Assembly: GCF_900475675.1 (NCBI RefSeq)
Contig: NZ_LS483403.1
Location: 1,550,001 to 1,614,000 of the forward strand
Reading direction: 5' to 3'
Origin: Streptococcus lutetiensis
Lineage (GTDB): Bacteria > Bacillota > Bacilli > Lactobacillales > Streptococcaceae
DNA length: 64,000 nt
Shown here: in pieces, positions 29,499 through 37,760 of the stretch
How positions within the stretch are numbered: position 1 is the stretch's first letter
Layout of the letters: each line of letters starts with the position of its first letter
The notes under the pieces: model-generated
Database searches by the model: none
What the model was told of the DNA's origin: nothing
What the model saw: the letters and a program-made list of their open reading frames with translations, nothing else
Position numbers and translations under genes: made by a program

Positions 29499-30131
29499 TT
29501 ACCTATCCTTACTTTGAATAACGATAAGATAACCCGATGCTAAGGTAACTGTAATAGGCTGCTGGTCTAAAAATTCGTTGCTAGAATAGATTTTCTTTTT
29601 GAAAAAATTCTTAGCATTCAAATTATATTTAGCTCCTTCAATGGTTAAATCCGCATCCCCATCAGCCATGAAAGACACATAGGTCATTTCGGCTTCTGGC
29701 AAAACTTGGCAAGTCCCTGCTGGATAAAACTGAATGCTGTTTTGCTTGTCTCGCAAAGTTATCTGACGCATAAATGGTGCTAGATCAGGATCCCCAGGCA
29801 AAAAGAGATTGGACATCATATGATCAATTCGACCACCAAAAGCTCCGAAAATAGTCACTTGGGCTTTTGGATACTGCCCAAAAACAGTTTTCAGAGCTAG
29901 TTCTGTGTCAGTGTCGTCCTTTTCAGGATTAGCTTGAATAAAAACACCTGCCTTATGCTGAATCTCTTGCAGTTCATCTTGACTAACTGAGTCAAAATCA
30001 CCAACTGCAATATCCAGCGGGAGCTTATTTTCTAATAAAAACAAACTGCCTCGATCTACACCAACAAAGACATCAAATCCAGTGGAGAAATCTGATAATT
30101 GACCACCAGCAAATACAGCTACCTTAGTCAT
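29499..30131 (-). CDS. thiN: Thiamine pyrophosphokinase
   Basis: 210 aa. It transfers pyrophosphate from ATP to thiamine. It shows the VGVDRGSLFLLE, AVGDFDSVS and NPEKDDTDTELAL motifs of the TPK catalytic domain, then a C-terminal thiamine-binding beta domain. No thiamine synthesis genes are nearby, so it probably acts on imported thiamine. Its start overlaps the end of rpe by 8 bp. Confidence 0.93.
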   Translation of the reverse strand: MTKVAVFAGGQLSDFSTGFDVFVGVDRGSLFLLENKLPLDIAVGDFDSVSQDELQEIQHKAGVFIQANPEKDDTDTELALKTVFGQYPKAQVTIFGAFGGRIDHMMSNLFLPGDPDLAPFMRQITLRDKQNSIQFYPAGTCQVLPEAEMTYVSFMADGDADLTIEGAKYNLNAKNFFKKKIYSSNEFLDQQPITVTLASGYLIVIQSKDR

Positions 30132-30786
30132 CTAAAGCCACGCGCAATGTTTCTACTTGTGCAGTCAAATCGCTAGCTTTAAAGAGATATGATCCTGCAA
30201 CAAAGACATTAGCTCCAGCTTGGTAGCAAGCTTTAATAGTCTTGTTATCCACACCGCCGTCAACTTCGATATCAAAATCGTAACCTTTTTCGTCACGAAT
30301 TTTAGCGACTTTTTGAACCTTTTCAAGCATTTCAGGAATGAAAGCTTGACCACCAAATCCTGGGTTAACTGTCATGATAAGCACTTGGTCAACCAAGCTC
30401 AAAACAGGTTCAATAGCTGAAACAGGTGTTCCTGGGTTGATAACAACACCAGCTTTCATGCCAGCTTTTTTAATTTTTTGAAGGGCACCGTGAATGTGAA
30501 GGGTTGATTCTGCATGAACAGTCATGATATCAGCACCAGCTTGTGCAAAAGCATCAACAAAGCGTTCTGGATTAACAACCATCAAGTGGCAATCAAAAAC
30601 AAGTTTGCTGTGTTTACGCATGCTAGCCACAACATCTGCACCAAAAGTAATGTTAGGTACAAATTGGCCATCCATAATATCGATGTGCACATACTCAGCG
30701 CTTGTTTCTTCAATACGTTTTAATTCTGAAGCAAAGTTAGCATAATCAGCAGCTAAAATTGATGGAGCGATTTTATTGTTTGACAT
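30124..30786 (-). CDS. rpe: Ribulose-phosphate 3-epimerase
   Basis: A 220-aa TIM-barrel enzyme of the pentose phosphate pathway. Metal-binding and catalytic residues are visible in VHIDIMDGQFVPN, FDCHLMV and DIEVDGGV, and the phosphate loop in MTVNPGFGGQ. It follows rsgA by 6 bp. Confidence 0.96.
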   Translation of the reverse strand: MSNNKIAPSILAADYANFASELKRIEETSAEYVHIDIMDGQFVPNITFGADVVASMRKHSKLVFDCHLMVVNPERFVDAFAQAGADIMTVHAESTLHIHGALQKIKKAGMKAGVVINPGTPVSAIEPVLSLVDQVLIMTVNPGFGGQAFIPEMLEKVQKVAKIRDEKGYDFDIEVDGGVDNKTIKACYQAGANVFVAGSYLFKASDLTAQVETLRVALDD

Positions 30787-30792
30787 AAGTAC

Positions 30793-31665
30793 CTACTTTC
30801 TTTTTACAGCTTTCTTATATGTTTCGCGACGATTCTCAATTTCACTGAGAAATTGAAGATAGTTATCATAGCGTGACTGCCAAAGTTCTCCAGACTCAAC
30901 GGCGTCTTTGACCGCACACGATGGTTCATGAGTATGCGTACATGAACGGAATTTACACAAACGACTTAAACGACGGAGCTCTGGAAAAGCTTTGTTCAGG
31001 TCTTCTGCATTAGTTATTTCGTAATCCAGTGATGAAAATCCTGGCGTGTCAGCGATTTTACCACCGTTGACATTATAAAAACTAACAGCTCGTGTCGTGT
31101 GTCGACCACGCCCAAGACTATCTGAAATTTCACCTGTTTCTAGTTTCAAATCAGGAGCAATCTTGTTTAGCAATGTTGATTTTCCAACACCTGTCTGTCC
31201 CATAAAGACGGTTACTTTGTCCGTCAAGAGCGGAAGCAATTCGTCTAAAAATGTGCAAAATTGATAGCCAATTTCTTGGTATTGTTTTTGAATCACTGCA
31301 ATCTCATCAGGACTTGTCAATAAATCCATTTTTGAAATATAAACAATTGGCTCAATAGCCTTGTGCTCAAGTAAAACCAAGAAACGGTCTAATAAGTTTG
31401 CATTGAAATCTGGTTCTTTAGCAGACATGATAACCACCGCTTGATCAATATTAACAATTGGTGGACGAACAAGACTGTTTTTTCTGTCATGAATCGCTAA
31501 AATATAACCTTCTGAATGGTCTTCAGCTGAAAAATCAACAAAATCACCAACGTATGGTGTCTGACCTTTTTTTCTAAAATTTCCACGCGCACGCGTTTGA
31601 TAAACTACTCCATCAGATTCTACATAATAGAAACCTGCTAGAGACTTGATAATTCTACCTTGCAA
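30793..31665 (-). CDS. rsgA: Ribosome small-subunit GTPase RsgA
   Basis: 290 aa. An OB domain is followed by the circularly permuted GTPase (YISKMDL as G4, [12 protein letters not shown] as G1, DTPGF as G3) and a zinc domain with C/H ligands ([14 protein letters not shown]). It acts in late 30S maturation. The start is a TTG at 31665, 6 nt after AAAGGGA; the family N terminus [15 protein letters not shown] begins there. It is the first gene of the five-gene operon. Confidence 0.94.
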   Translation of the reverse strand: MQGRIIKSLAGFYYVESDGVVYQTRARGNFRKKGQTPYVGDFVDFSAEDHSEGYILAIHDRKNSLVRPPIVNIDQAVVIMSAKEPDFNANLLDRFLVLLEHKAIEPIVYISKMDLLTSPDEIAVIQKQYQEIGYQFCTFLDELLPLLTDKVTVFMGQTGVGKSTLLNKIAPDLKLETGEISDSLGRGRHTTRAVSFYNVNGGKIADTPGFSSLDYEITNAEDLNKAFPELRRLSRLCKFRSCTHTHEPSCAVKDAVESGELWQSRYDNYLQFLSEIENRRETYKKAVKRK

Positions 31666-31852
31666 ATGTATTCCCTTTTTTTGATTGATAGTCCTATTAT
31701 AGCAAAAAATGGGCATTTATTCAGTAATCAAGTCAAAAGATTTCACTTGATTGGCTTTTTTACTTCAAAGGAGTATAATGGTATTGTCTTTTAGAAATGC
31801 TGACTTAGCTAGTGTTTTTGATTAAGCACACTTCACATCACTATTAAAGTTT

Positions 31853-31940
31853 GGAAAGGTGGCCCAGCTTGGTACGGCACCAGACTCGAAATCTGGCAAG
31901 TGGAATCCTTTCACACGCGGGTTCAAATCCCGTCCTTTCC
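31853..31940 (+). tRNA. tRNA-Ser (anticodon CGA)
   Basis: 88 nt. The acceptor stem GGAAAGG pairs with CCTTTCC; the anticodon arm CCAGA-CTCGAAA-TCTGG places CGA at 31887-31889; a long variable arm marks a class II tRNA; the T arm is CGGG-TTCAAAT-CCCG. CCA is not encoded. A plausible promoter (-35-like TTGGCT, -10 TATAAT) lies about 70 bp upstream. Confidence 0.93.
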
Positions 31941-31982
31941 TTTTTAAAGCACAAAATGCCAACTAACGAGCTGGCGTTTTTT

Positions 31983-32714
31983 CTATTTCAGATTTTCCAT
32001 TTTTGACCTTAAGTCTTTGATATATTTTCTAGAAACATAACAAGCTTTATCATCGTCAAAATAAACCAAACCTTCTTTTTTATCTAACCTAACAATATTA
32101 TTTAGGTTAATCAGATATGATTTAACATCTAAATAATTTCTGATTAGCTTGCATCACTTCTTTGATTGAACCATAAAAATGACATTGCCCAGTTTTTGTA
32201 ATCAACTTCAGGCGATGACTTTCCGCAGTTTCAAAATAAAGGATATCTTGCAAGGGAATGCGGATTTTCGTTTTGTTATTTTCAAAAACAAATATTTTCT
32301 TAGGAATGTTAAAACCTTGGTCCTCAAAGACCTTTTGCAAGCATTTTTTAAAATTATCTTTTATCGCATCATCTTTATCTGTTTTATCAATAAAATTAAG
32401 TGCACTAACTTGAGCTCGATAAGTCAATAACATGAATTCAGAGTAAGTCGTCACAAAAACAATTGTCGCTGTTCGTGATTTTTCCCTTATCGCCTTAGCC
32501 ACTTCAATTCCTTTGGTATTATCTCCATGAATATCAATATCCAGGAAAAAAATTGAGGAAAAGGCTCCTCAACTAGGTTAATTAAACAATCAGTTTCACT
32601 AAATAAATCAAAATGACGAGTTTCCCACTGATTTGTCTCCAGCAAATCTCCAATCATTTTCTCAATACGAAACTGCTGATTTACATTATTTTCTAATACA
32701 TAGATATCAATCAT
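31983..32714 (-). pseudogene. LytTR response regulator (BlpR/ComE type), two frameshifts
   Basis: Starting at ATG 32714 (AAGGGAG upstream), the receiver domain (IDIYVLENNVNQQFRIEKMI) breaks in a T7 run near 32556. Adding one T restores FFLDIDIHGDN, with the phospho-acceptor Asp, and KGIEVAKAIREKS. The frame then continues through a LytTR DNA-binding domain (NKTKIRIPLQDILYFETAES) until a second break near 32125, where two missing bases would restore RCHKSYLINLNNIVRLD to the stop at 31983. Both lesions are in otherwise excellent sequence. It is the regulator of a bacteriocin quorum-sensing pair with the kinase upstream. Confidence 0.85.
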
Positions 32715-32768
32715 TGTTTTCTCCCTTAAACAATAACATCATTGATCATCTATTATTGTAACATATAA

Positions 32769-32794
32769 AAAATCCCTATCGATCGACAGGGACT
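32769..32794 (-). terminator. Hairpin upstream of the response-regulator pseudogene
   Basis: Arms around CCCT-TCGATCGA-AGGG followed by TTTTTT on the minus strand. The rest of 32795-33271 (about 480 bp between the regulator and kinase pseudogenes) has no gene I can support. Confidence 0.6.
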
Positions 32795-33271
32795 AAAAAA
32801 CTATTAGTTGCAATCAAAAACATCTTATTGTCTAAACTGACTCAATGTGTAGAAAGGATTGGTGTGCGATCGATGAAGGATACTAGTGCTCCGCTCATCT
32901 TGCTCTCTACAATCTCATCAAACTATTTCCTTTTAATATCAAGTAGTTCTTTTTATGGATGGATTTTTCTCCCAGAAAAACACTAATACTAGCGCATAAA
33001 TCACCTTTATCTTCCCCAGAAATGATTTTAAAAGTATTGTAAGTATTCTCTGAAAAACAGATGTTAAAAGTTAAACTAATACTTGACAATAATGTTAGCT
33101 ATTATTTCCCCAAAATCTCTAATAACAACTAACCTGAAATAGCAGGGTGATTGATCAATAAATCTATTAAGATTCCTAAACCCATTTACCACTAACCCAA
33201 AAAGCAAAAGTGAGCAAAAATCTAATCTGTCAATGCTCCAATGAGGATAAAAATTAGCTTTTTAGGAATAA

Positions 33272-34644
33272 TTATGCATCAAAAATTCGGACAACTTGTG
33301 TAAATGTGTAATCTGAGCTGCGAATTTCAACTGACAGATTTTCGTCGTCATCTTGGAAATCCATTAGTGTGGCTAGACCAAGTCCACGATTTTCTCCCTT
33401 AGTTGAGTAGCCACGCTCAAAAATCTTAGTTAAATCCACTGATTTTTCCTTAGTTGAATTCTCAATCATGAAAACAAAGTTACCATCTTGGTAAAAATTA
33501 GCGACTGAGATTTCTGGAGTTTCTGACTCCAAAGCGGCTTCTATGGCATTATCAAACAGAATCGACAAAATTCGAATGTAATAAATTAATGGCATGCTAG
33601 GATTTTCCATTTTTTCGGCGACTTCTAGACTAATTGCAATCCCTTGATTTTCAGCTTGCAAAAATTTAGCTGACATGAAGCTTTTGACGCCGCTGTCTAT
33701 GATGTTAGCCAAGCGAGTCAGGTCAAATTTATTATTCTTGACTAGCTTCGTCGAATTGGCTGTGATTTCGTTGTAAATTTTCTTGATGTCATCAAGATTG
33801 CCTTGATCAATTCCAACCTTTAAACTCATCAGGACATTAGCGTAGTCATGCCTGAAACTGCGAACCTCCTGATACAAACTCTCCACGTGCTTGCTACAAT
33901 TTTCCAAGGCCGCCAATTCCATTTCCTGGTTACGAAGCAATTCATTTTTCTGCTCTTGCCCATGACGGAAATTAAGATAAAAGAGGAAGACAAAAAGAAG
34001 GATGAGATAAATGAAAGCAACAATTCCCCTTATTGCATCGTTAACAGTATTATGAAAAGGTTTTACAATAGCAACGGCATCCATGAATAAAAAATAAGAG
34101 ACCATCAAGCTATTAATAATATTAAAAATTTTTGGCTCGATGCTCGATGTGTTTTTTAAAACTTTGACTTACATTTGAAATATCAATATTTAACTATCGT
34201 GAAACCAGATAATACACAATAAATGGTTCAGCTCCCAATAATACGACTACCAATGACGGATTTGTAAGAGTAATCTTTACTGAAAAAATAGATTGACAAA
34301 TAATGAAGAAAGAATTATGCAGAACAATATAGAATGCAATAGGATATAAGCCGTAAAAGAAATGGTATCTAAATTCTATTTTAGAATCACGCTTATAAGA
34401 AATAATAAGATATAATACAACTAAATAAATAGTAACTTCTTTAACCAGATAAGAATTTAAATTTAGTGTACTTAGAAAAATACCATTCACTATCGGTAAT
34501 AAAACTTCAACCTCAAATAAAAAGAAAATCCATTCTTTTTAAAGATAATTTATATTTAATAATTTGTTGAAATAATAATCCTAGTAGAACAAAACTTATA
34601 AAATTAACAATAAAAGCAAAAAATAGCGTTAAATTACCCAACAT
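33272..34644 (-). pseudogene. BlpH/ComD-type sensor histidine kinase, multiply interrupted
   Basis: The ATG at 34644 (AAGGAAGG upstream) opens an N-terminal membrane region that frameshifts near 34535 (TTTATTTGAGG), resumes in another frame through several transmembrane helices to a TAG at 34196-34198, continues briefly and shifts again near 34120. From there the C-terminal half is open: two membrane segments, the phospho-acceptor His in RSFRHDYANVL, and the GHKL ATPase (LFDNAIEAA N-box, GRGYSTKG-like ENRGLGLATL). The HPK10 architecture fits peptide-pheromone receptors. No functional full-length protein can be made. Confidence 0.85.
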
Positions 34645-34654
34645 TTTGACCTTC

Positions 34655-34837
34655 CTTCTTCATAAATTCTAACAACTTGTGTAAATGTGTGATACAAGCA
34701 GACTGTTTTAAACGATAATTTACATAACCATATATCACACTCAATTTATTTTTGGTAATTTCTTGAAATAGAATTCCAAACATTATTAGACTCAGCAAGT
34801 TTGCTAAAAAGGCTAGACACTCAGCTAAAATGCTAAC
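34655..34837 (-). pseudogene. Relic of a second BlpH-type kinase with an internal deletion
   Basis: On the minus strand the stretch LAFLANLLSLIMFGILFQEI resembles the N-terminal membrane segment of the kinase pseudogene next door (VNFISFVLLGLLFQQIIKYK). It runs within about 60 bp into a copy of that kinase's last codons (TFTQVVRIYE against TFTQVVRIFD; DNA AACTTGTGTAAATGTGT is identical in both). The middle of the gene is missing. This implies a former tandem kinase pair. Confidence 0.55.
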
Positions 34838-34956
34838 TTACTTCTCCCTATTCTCATTTATTATTTACTATCTAAAGATTTTAATCTTAAAAATTGTTAC
34901 TTTTTTAATTGTACCATGTTGGAAGAATATTGGATATACTTATTTTTATAAAAAAT

Positions 34957-34979
34957 AAAAAGGCTCTGAAGCCTTTTTT
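34957..34979. terminator. Terminator of the immunity-like operon
   Basis: AAAAAGGC / GCCTTTTT stem with a 6-nt loop and T runs on both strands, just past the 97-aa gene. Confidence 0.85.
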
Positions 34980-35000
34980 ATTTGTATTATTCGAGGTTAA

Positions 35001-35294
35001 CTAGAATATTCTAATCTCCATTAATTTTCTAAGTTCTTTTAATTTTTCAGATTGTTCAGGAGTGAAGTGAATATTGCTTTGTAAAACGGCATCCGTTAAT
35101 TCTAAACTCATGCAATTCATAAGAAAAGGAAATGATGTTCCGTTTGTTTTAAATTCATTAAGATAATGTGTCAATGTCTTTTTCACACTTGTAGCAGAAT
35201 CATTTGTTTGTAAATCAAGAAGCAACTCCTCAATAATTCGGATAGCTTCCTCTCTTCTTTCTTTTCCACCTGAAAACCATTTTAATTTTGCCAT
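35001..35294 (-). CDS. Bacteriocin immunity protein, EntA_Immun-like (97 aa)
   Basis: A 97-aa all-helical protein starting MAKLKWFSGGKERREEAIRI, the usual opening of streptococcal class II bacteriocin immunity proteins; four amphipathic helices are predicted from the pattern. Such proteins protect cells from pediocin-like or two-peptide bacteriocins at the membrane. AAAGGAG precedes the ATG. Intact, last gene of the operon driven by the LytTR-box promoter at 35882-35948. No bacteriocin gene is adjacent. Confidence 0.75.
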   Translation of the reverse strand: MAKLKWFSGGKERREEAIRIIEELLLDLQTNDSATSVKKTLTHYLNEFKTNGTSFPFLMNCMSLELTDAVLQSNIHFTPEQSEKLKELRKLMEIRIF

Positions 35295-35321
35295 CTAAAA
35301 TTCTCCTTTTCTTACTCAATT

Positions 35322-35627
35322 TCAATGAAAAATAACCCCAGTTGCAGCTAATCCACGCGCAAAATTTCCTTCAAACAATCCATGACTAGAGATTTTTTTG
35401 TAAAAGTCATTGACACTTGAAGACATTTTTTCTTTTTTAGCAATATTTGCAATGCCAATCTGGCGTAAATCAGAAGCAAGACTCACAACAGCTTTGTCAA
35501 AGTCTTTGCCATTTTCGACAGCATTTTTAAACTTCAGCAAAACTTGACGCTCTTCTTCTTTGATATCAACAGATAAAACAAGATTATAAACGTCATTTAA
35601 CAAATCTTCCTTGACTAATTTTCCCAT
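35322..35627 (-). CDS. Bacteriocin immunity-like protein (101 aa)
   Basis: A 101-aa helical protein (KEDLLNDVYNLVLSVDIKEE, VLLKFKNAVENGKDFDKAVV, ending with a glycine-rich FARGLAATGVIFH). Size, helix pattern and position match the EntA_Immun group found in Blp/Com bacteriocin loci. AGGAGGAAA precedes the ATG. It lies 12 bp after the small membrane peptide gene and 27 bp before the 97-aa gene. The exact target bacteriocin cannot be inferred. Confidence 0.65.
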   Translation of the reverse strand: MGKLVKEDLLNDVYNLVLSVDIKEEERQVLLKFKNAVENGKDFDKAVVSLASDLRQIGIANIAKKEKMSSSVNDFYKKISSHGLFEGNFARGLAATGVIFH

Positions 35628-35639
35628 AAAAATTTCCTC

Positions 35640-35789
35640 CTATGGCATTAAAGTATTTACTAGACTTCGGCCAAAATCTCGCCCAGTTGAATAGACATGT
35701 TCAAAAATGACAGGATAAGCGATGATTAATAAAGCAAATCCAATAACTGTGATGGTAATTTTGTATTTTGAAAATAATGTCTTAAGCAT
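35640..35789 (-). CDS. Small membrane peptide of the immunity operon (49 aa)
   Basis: 49 aa: a basic N terminus (MLKTLFSKYK), one hydrophobic helix (ITVIGFALLIIAYPVIF) and a charged tail (EHVYSTGRDFGRSLV). There is no double-glycine leader, so it is not an obvious bacteriocin; a membrane accessory or immunity partner is more likely. Ribosome site is weak (GAAAGAATGAG). It is the first gene after the LytTR-type promoter and is followed by the two immunity-like genes. Confidence 0.6.
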   Translation of the reverse strand: MLKTLFSKYKITITVIGFALLIIAYPVIFEHVYSTGRDFGRSLVNTLMP

Positions 35790-35881
35790 ATCTCATTCTT
35801 TCTAGTTTTAATGAAGGGCCAAAAATCCACTTGTTACCAAGCTAGATGTCGCTCTGATTTTCTTTTTCATTTCTCAGCTAT

Positions 35882-35948
35882 ATTATACCCTTTTTTCATC
35901 ACTAAAACGGAGCAAGTCGCAAACAGTCGTTTTTTCGTCGTAAACGGT
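35882..35948 (-). promoter_or_regulatory. LytTR (BlpR/ComE-type) promoter facing the immunity operon
   Basis: On the minus strand two direct repeats, ACCGTTTACGAC (35948-35937) and ACTGTTTGCGAC (35927-35916), are separated by 9 bp (21-bp period). A -10 TATAAT (35887-35882) lies 28 bp downstream. There is no -35, as usual for promoters activated by LytTR response regulators. Confidence 0.85.
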
Positions 35949-35967
35949 AAGTTTTTTTGAATTTTTT

Positions 35968-36034
35968 ACCATTCGCGACTAAATTTTGACCGTTTATGAC
36001 TTTCGCGTTTATAAACAAGATTATATGGCATAAT
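35968..36034 (+). promoter_or_regulatory. Mirror-image LytTR-type promoter facing the 29-aa ORF
   Basis: Plus-strand repeats ACCATTCGCGAC (35968-35979) and ACCGTTTATGAC (35989-36000) are separated by 9 bp. An extended -10 TGG-CATAAT (hexamer 36029-36034) lies 28 bp downstream, the same geometry as the opposite promoter. The two pairs are 19 bp apart. Confidence 0.85.
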
Positions 36035-36071
36035 AGAAATGTTAATTATTAACAAGGGAGTTTAGGAGAAA

Positions 36072-36161
36072 ATGTATTTCACATTGATTTATCACTTTAT
36101 GACATTGCAACAATGGCACGATATTGCTTCAACGGTAATGAATTTCATTAATCATATTTAA
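36072..36161 (+). CDS. 29-aa peptide under LytTR-type promoter, unknown
   Basis: A 29-codon ORF with AAGGGAG (36054-36060) and AGGAG (36064-36068) before the ATG and a terminator 7 bp after the stop. The peptide starts MYFTLIYHF, has no double-glycine leader or signal-peptidase site, and its C-terminal half (QWHDIASTVMNFINHI) can be drawn as an amphipathic helix. It is too short for standard gene calling. Possibilities are a leaderless bacteriocin, a phenol-soluble-modulin-like peptide or a signalling peptide. Family not recognised; that it is translated is inferred from its signals. Confidence 0.6.
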   Translation: MYFTLIYHFMTLQQWHDIASTVMNFINHI

Positions 36162-36166
36162 ACTAA

Positions 36167-36192
36167 AAAACCAGCTCTATGAGCTGGTTTTT
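36167..36192. terminator. Bidirectional terminator between the 29-aa ORF and rsmA
   Basis: Perfect 9-bp stem AACCAGCTC / GAGCTGGTT with a 3-nt loop; A and T runs on both sides. Confidence 0.9.
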
Positions 36193-36195
36193 GAT

Positions 36196-37068
36196 TTATA
36201 AACCGACTTCTTTCAATGCGTCAGCTAATTTTGCAAAGTCTGCAATTGAAAGAGCTTCGCCTCGAATAGATGGCTTGATTTCTGCGATTTCAAGTGCTTT
36301 TTCAAGTTTGGCTTTTGTTTCCTCTGCTTTTCCGAAGTGACTTGTCAAATTGTTCCAAAGTGTTTTACGACGGTGAACAAAACTGATTTTCGCAACGCGG
36401 AAGAAGAAGTCTTCGTCTTTGACTTTAACAAGTGGTTCTTCACGGCGAGTCATTTTCAAAATAGCTGAGTCAACATTTGGTGCTGGCACAAATACTGTAC
36501 GTGGCACGATGAAAGCAACTTTGGCTGTCATGTAATATTGCACAGCAATTGATAGTGAACCGTAAGCTTTAGTGTTTGGCTCTGCTGAAATGCGGTCTGC
36601 CACTTCTTTTTGCATCATTACGACAAATTCTGCAAATGGGATTTTTGATTCAATCAAGTGCATCAAGATTGGTGTTGTGATGTAATATGGCAGATTTGCT
36701 ACGACCTTGATTGGAAGGTCTGGGTTAGCAAATTCTTTGATACGGCTTTGTAGGTCTGATTTCAAGATATCTTCGTTAATCACTTTGACATTATCAAAAT
36801 CGCGGAGCGTATCAGCCAAAATCGGAATCAAACGATCGTCGATTTCAAATGCCATGACTTCGGCAGCATTTTCAGCCAAAAATTCTGTCAAAGCACCGAT
36901 ACCAGGACCAATTTCGATAACATTGACATTCTTATCAATCTCAGCAGTATCCACAATTTTTTGTAGAATATTAGTATCTGTCAAAAAGTTCTGTCCAAAT
37001 GATTTTTTAAAGGTAAATCCATGACGCTCAAGGACAGCACGCGTCACACTGTAATCAGCAATTCTCAT
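36196..37068 (-). CDS. rsmA: 16S rRNA (A1518/A1519-N6,N6) dimethyltransferase RsmA
   Basis: A 290-aa KsgA/RsmA. It shows [12 protein letters not shown] at about 23-34, the SAM loop [13 protein letters not shown] at 50-62 and the adenine-site motif NLPYYITTP near 124-132. It dimethylates two adjacent adenines in helix 45 of 16S rRNA. It is the last gene of tatD-rnmV-rsmA, a conserved Firmicute order. Confidence 0.96.
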   Translation of the reverse strand: MRIADYSVTRAVLERHGFTFKKSFGQNFLTDTNILQKIVDTAEIDKNVNVIEIGPGIGALTEFLAENAAEVMAFEIDDRLIPILADTLRDFDNVKVINEDILKSDLQSRIKEFANPDLPIKVVANLPYYITTPILMHLIESKIPFAEFVVMMQKEVADRISAEPNTKAYGSLSIAVQYYMTAKVAFIVPRTVFVPAPNVDSAILKMTRREEPLVKVKDEDFFFRVAKISFVHRRKTLWNNLTSHFGKAEETKAKLEKALEIAEIKPSIRGEALSIADFAKLADALKEVGL

Positions 37069-37190
37069 AATTTATTTAATTACCTTATCCACAAGTTATC
37101 CCCAGAATAAAGTTTTGTCATTCCTTTCGTTTCTGTCAATGCAAGTGACTATTGTATCACATCTGGCTTAAGTGTAAAATACACAATTTA

Positions 37191-37760
37191 TCACGCAGTA
37201 TATTTCTCCATCACTTCTTCGACTTCAGCCAGAGTGATGCCAAAGAGTTCTAAGCGTTTAAGGAGTTGTTTACCGTTGCTGTAGCCAATGCGGAGCTTTT
37301 CACCCAAATATTCACGGCGCTTGCGGCTATCATTTCCCATTAAAAGCTCCATACGCATCAGGTCAGCTCTTGTGATGTCGAATTGATTATCATCATCAAA
37401 ATTTCCTAATACGCCAGAAAGAGCTGTTTGCAAATCTTCGAAACTTGCGTGTTCAACACCGAGTGAACGACCTTTACTTTTTGATTTTGGCGCAGCTTCA
37501 TCACGATTTAAAAAAGCGTGTTTAACGTTTGGAATAGCATTCATGATGATCTTGCGAATGCGTTCTCCGTTATAATCTGGGTCCGTAAAGATAATGACCC
37601 CACGAAGGTCATTTAATTTTTCGATACGTTCAAGGTCGTCATCATTGATAGCTGACCCGCGGGTTTCATAGGTATCTACATCATAAAAACGGCGCAAATT
37701 TGCGGTATCGTCTTTCCCCTCAACAACAAGCACTTCTTGAATTTTGATTTTTTCAGTCAC
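37191..37760 (-). CDS. rnmV: Ribonuclease M5
   Basis: 189 aa from a GTG at 37760. It matures 5S rRNA precursors. The TOPRIM domain shows VLVVEGKDD near the start and FTDPDYNGERIRK. The GTG lies within the last codons of tatD (8-bp overlap) with GAGG upstream; a longer reading would lie inside tatD, and family members begin just before KIKIQEVLVVEGKDD. Confidence 0.93.
   Translation of the reverse strand: MTEKIKIQEVLVVEGKDDTANLRRFYDVDTYETRGSAINDDDLERIEKLNDLRGVIIFTDPDYNGERIRKIIMNAIPNVKHAFLNRDEAAPKSKSKGRSLGVEHASFEDLQTALSGVLGNFDDDNQFDITRADLMRMELLMGNDSRKRREYLGEKLRIGYSNGKQLLKRLELFGITLAEVEEVMEKYTA

Noticed and set aside
31853..31985. tRNA-Ser as the attachment site of a genomic island carrying the Blp remnant
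   Set aside because: No integrase and no repeat of the tRNA 3' end was seen downstream within the window.
32907..33089. 60-codon minus-strand frame between the broken regulator and kinase, considered as a pheromone precursor
   Set aside because: It starts at a TTG with no ribosome site, has no double-glycine leader and no similarity to ComC/BlpC-type peptides.
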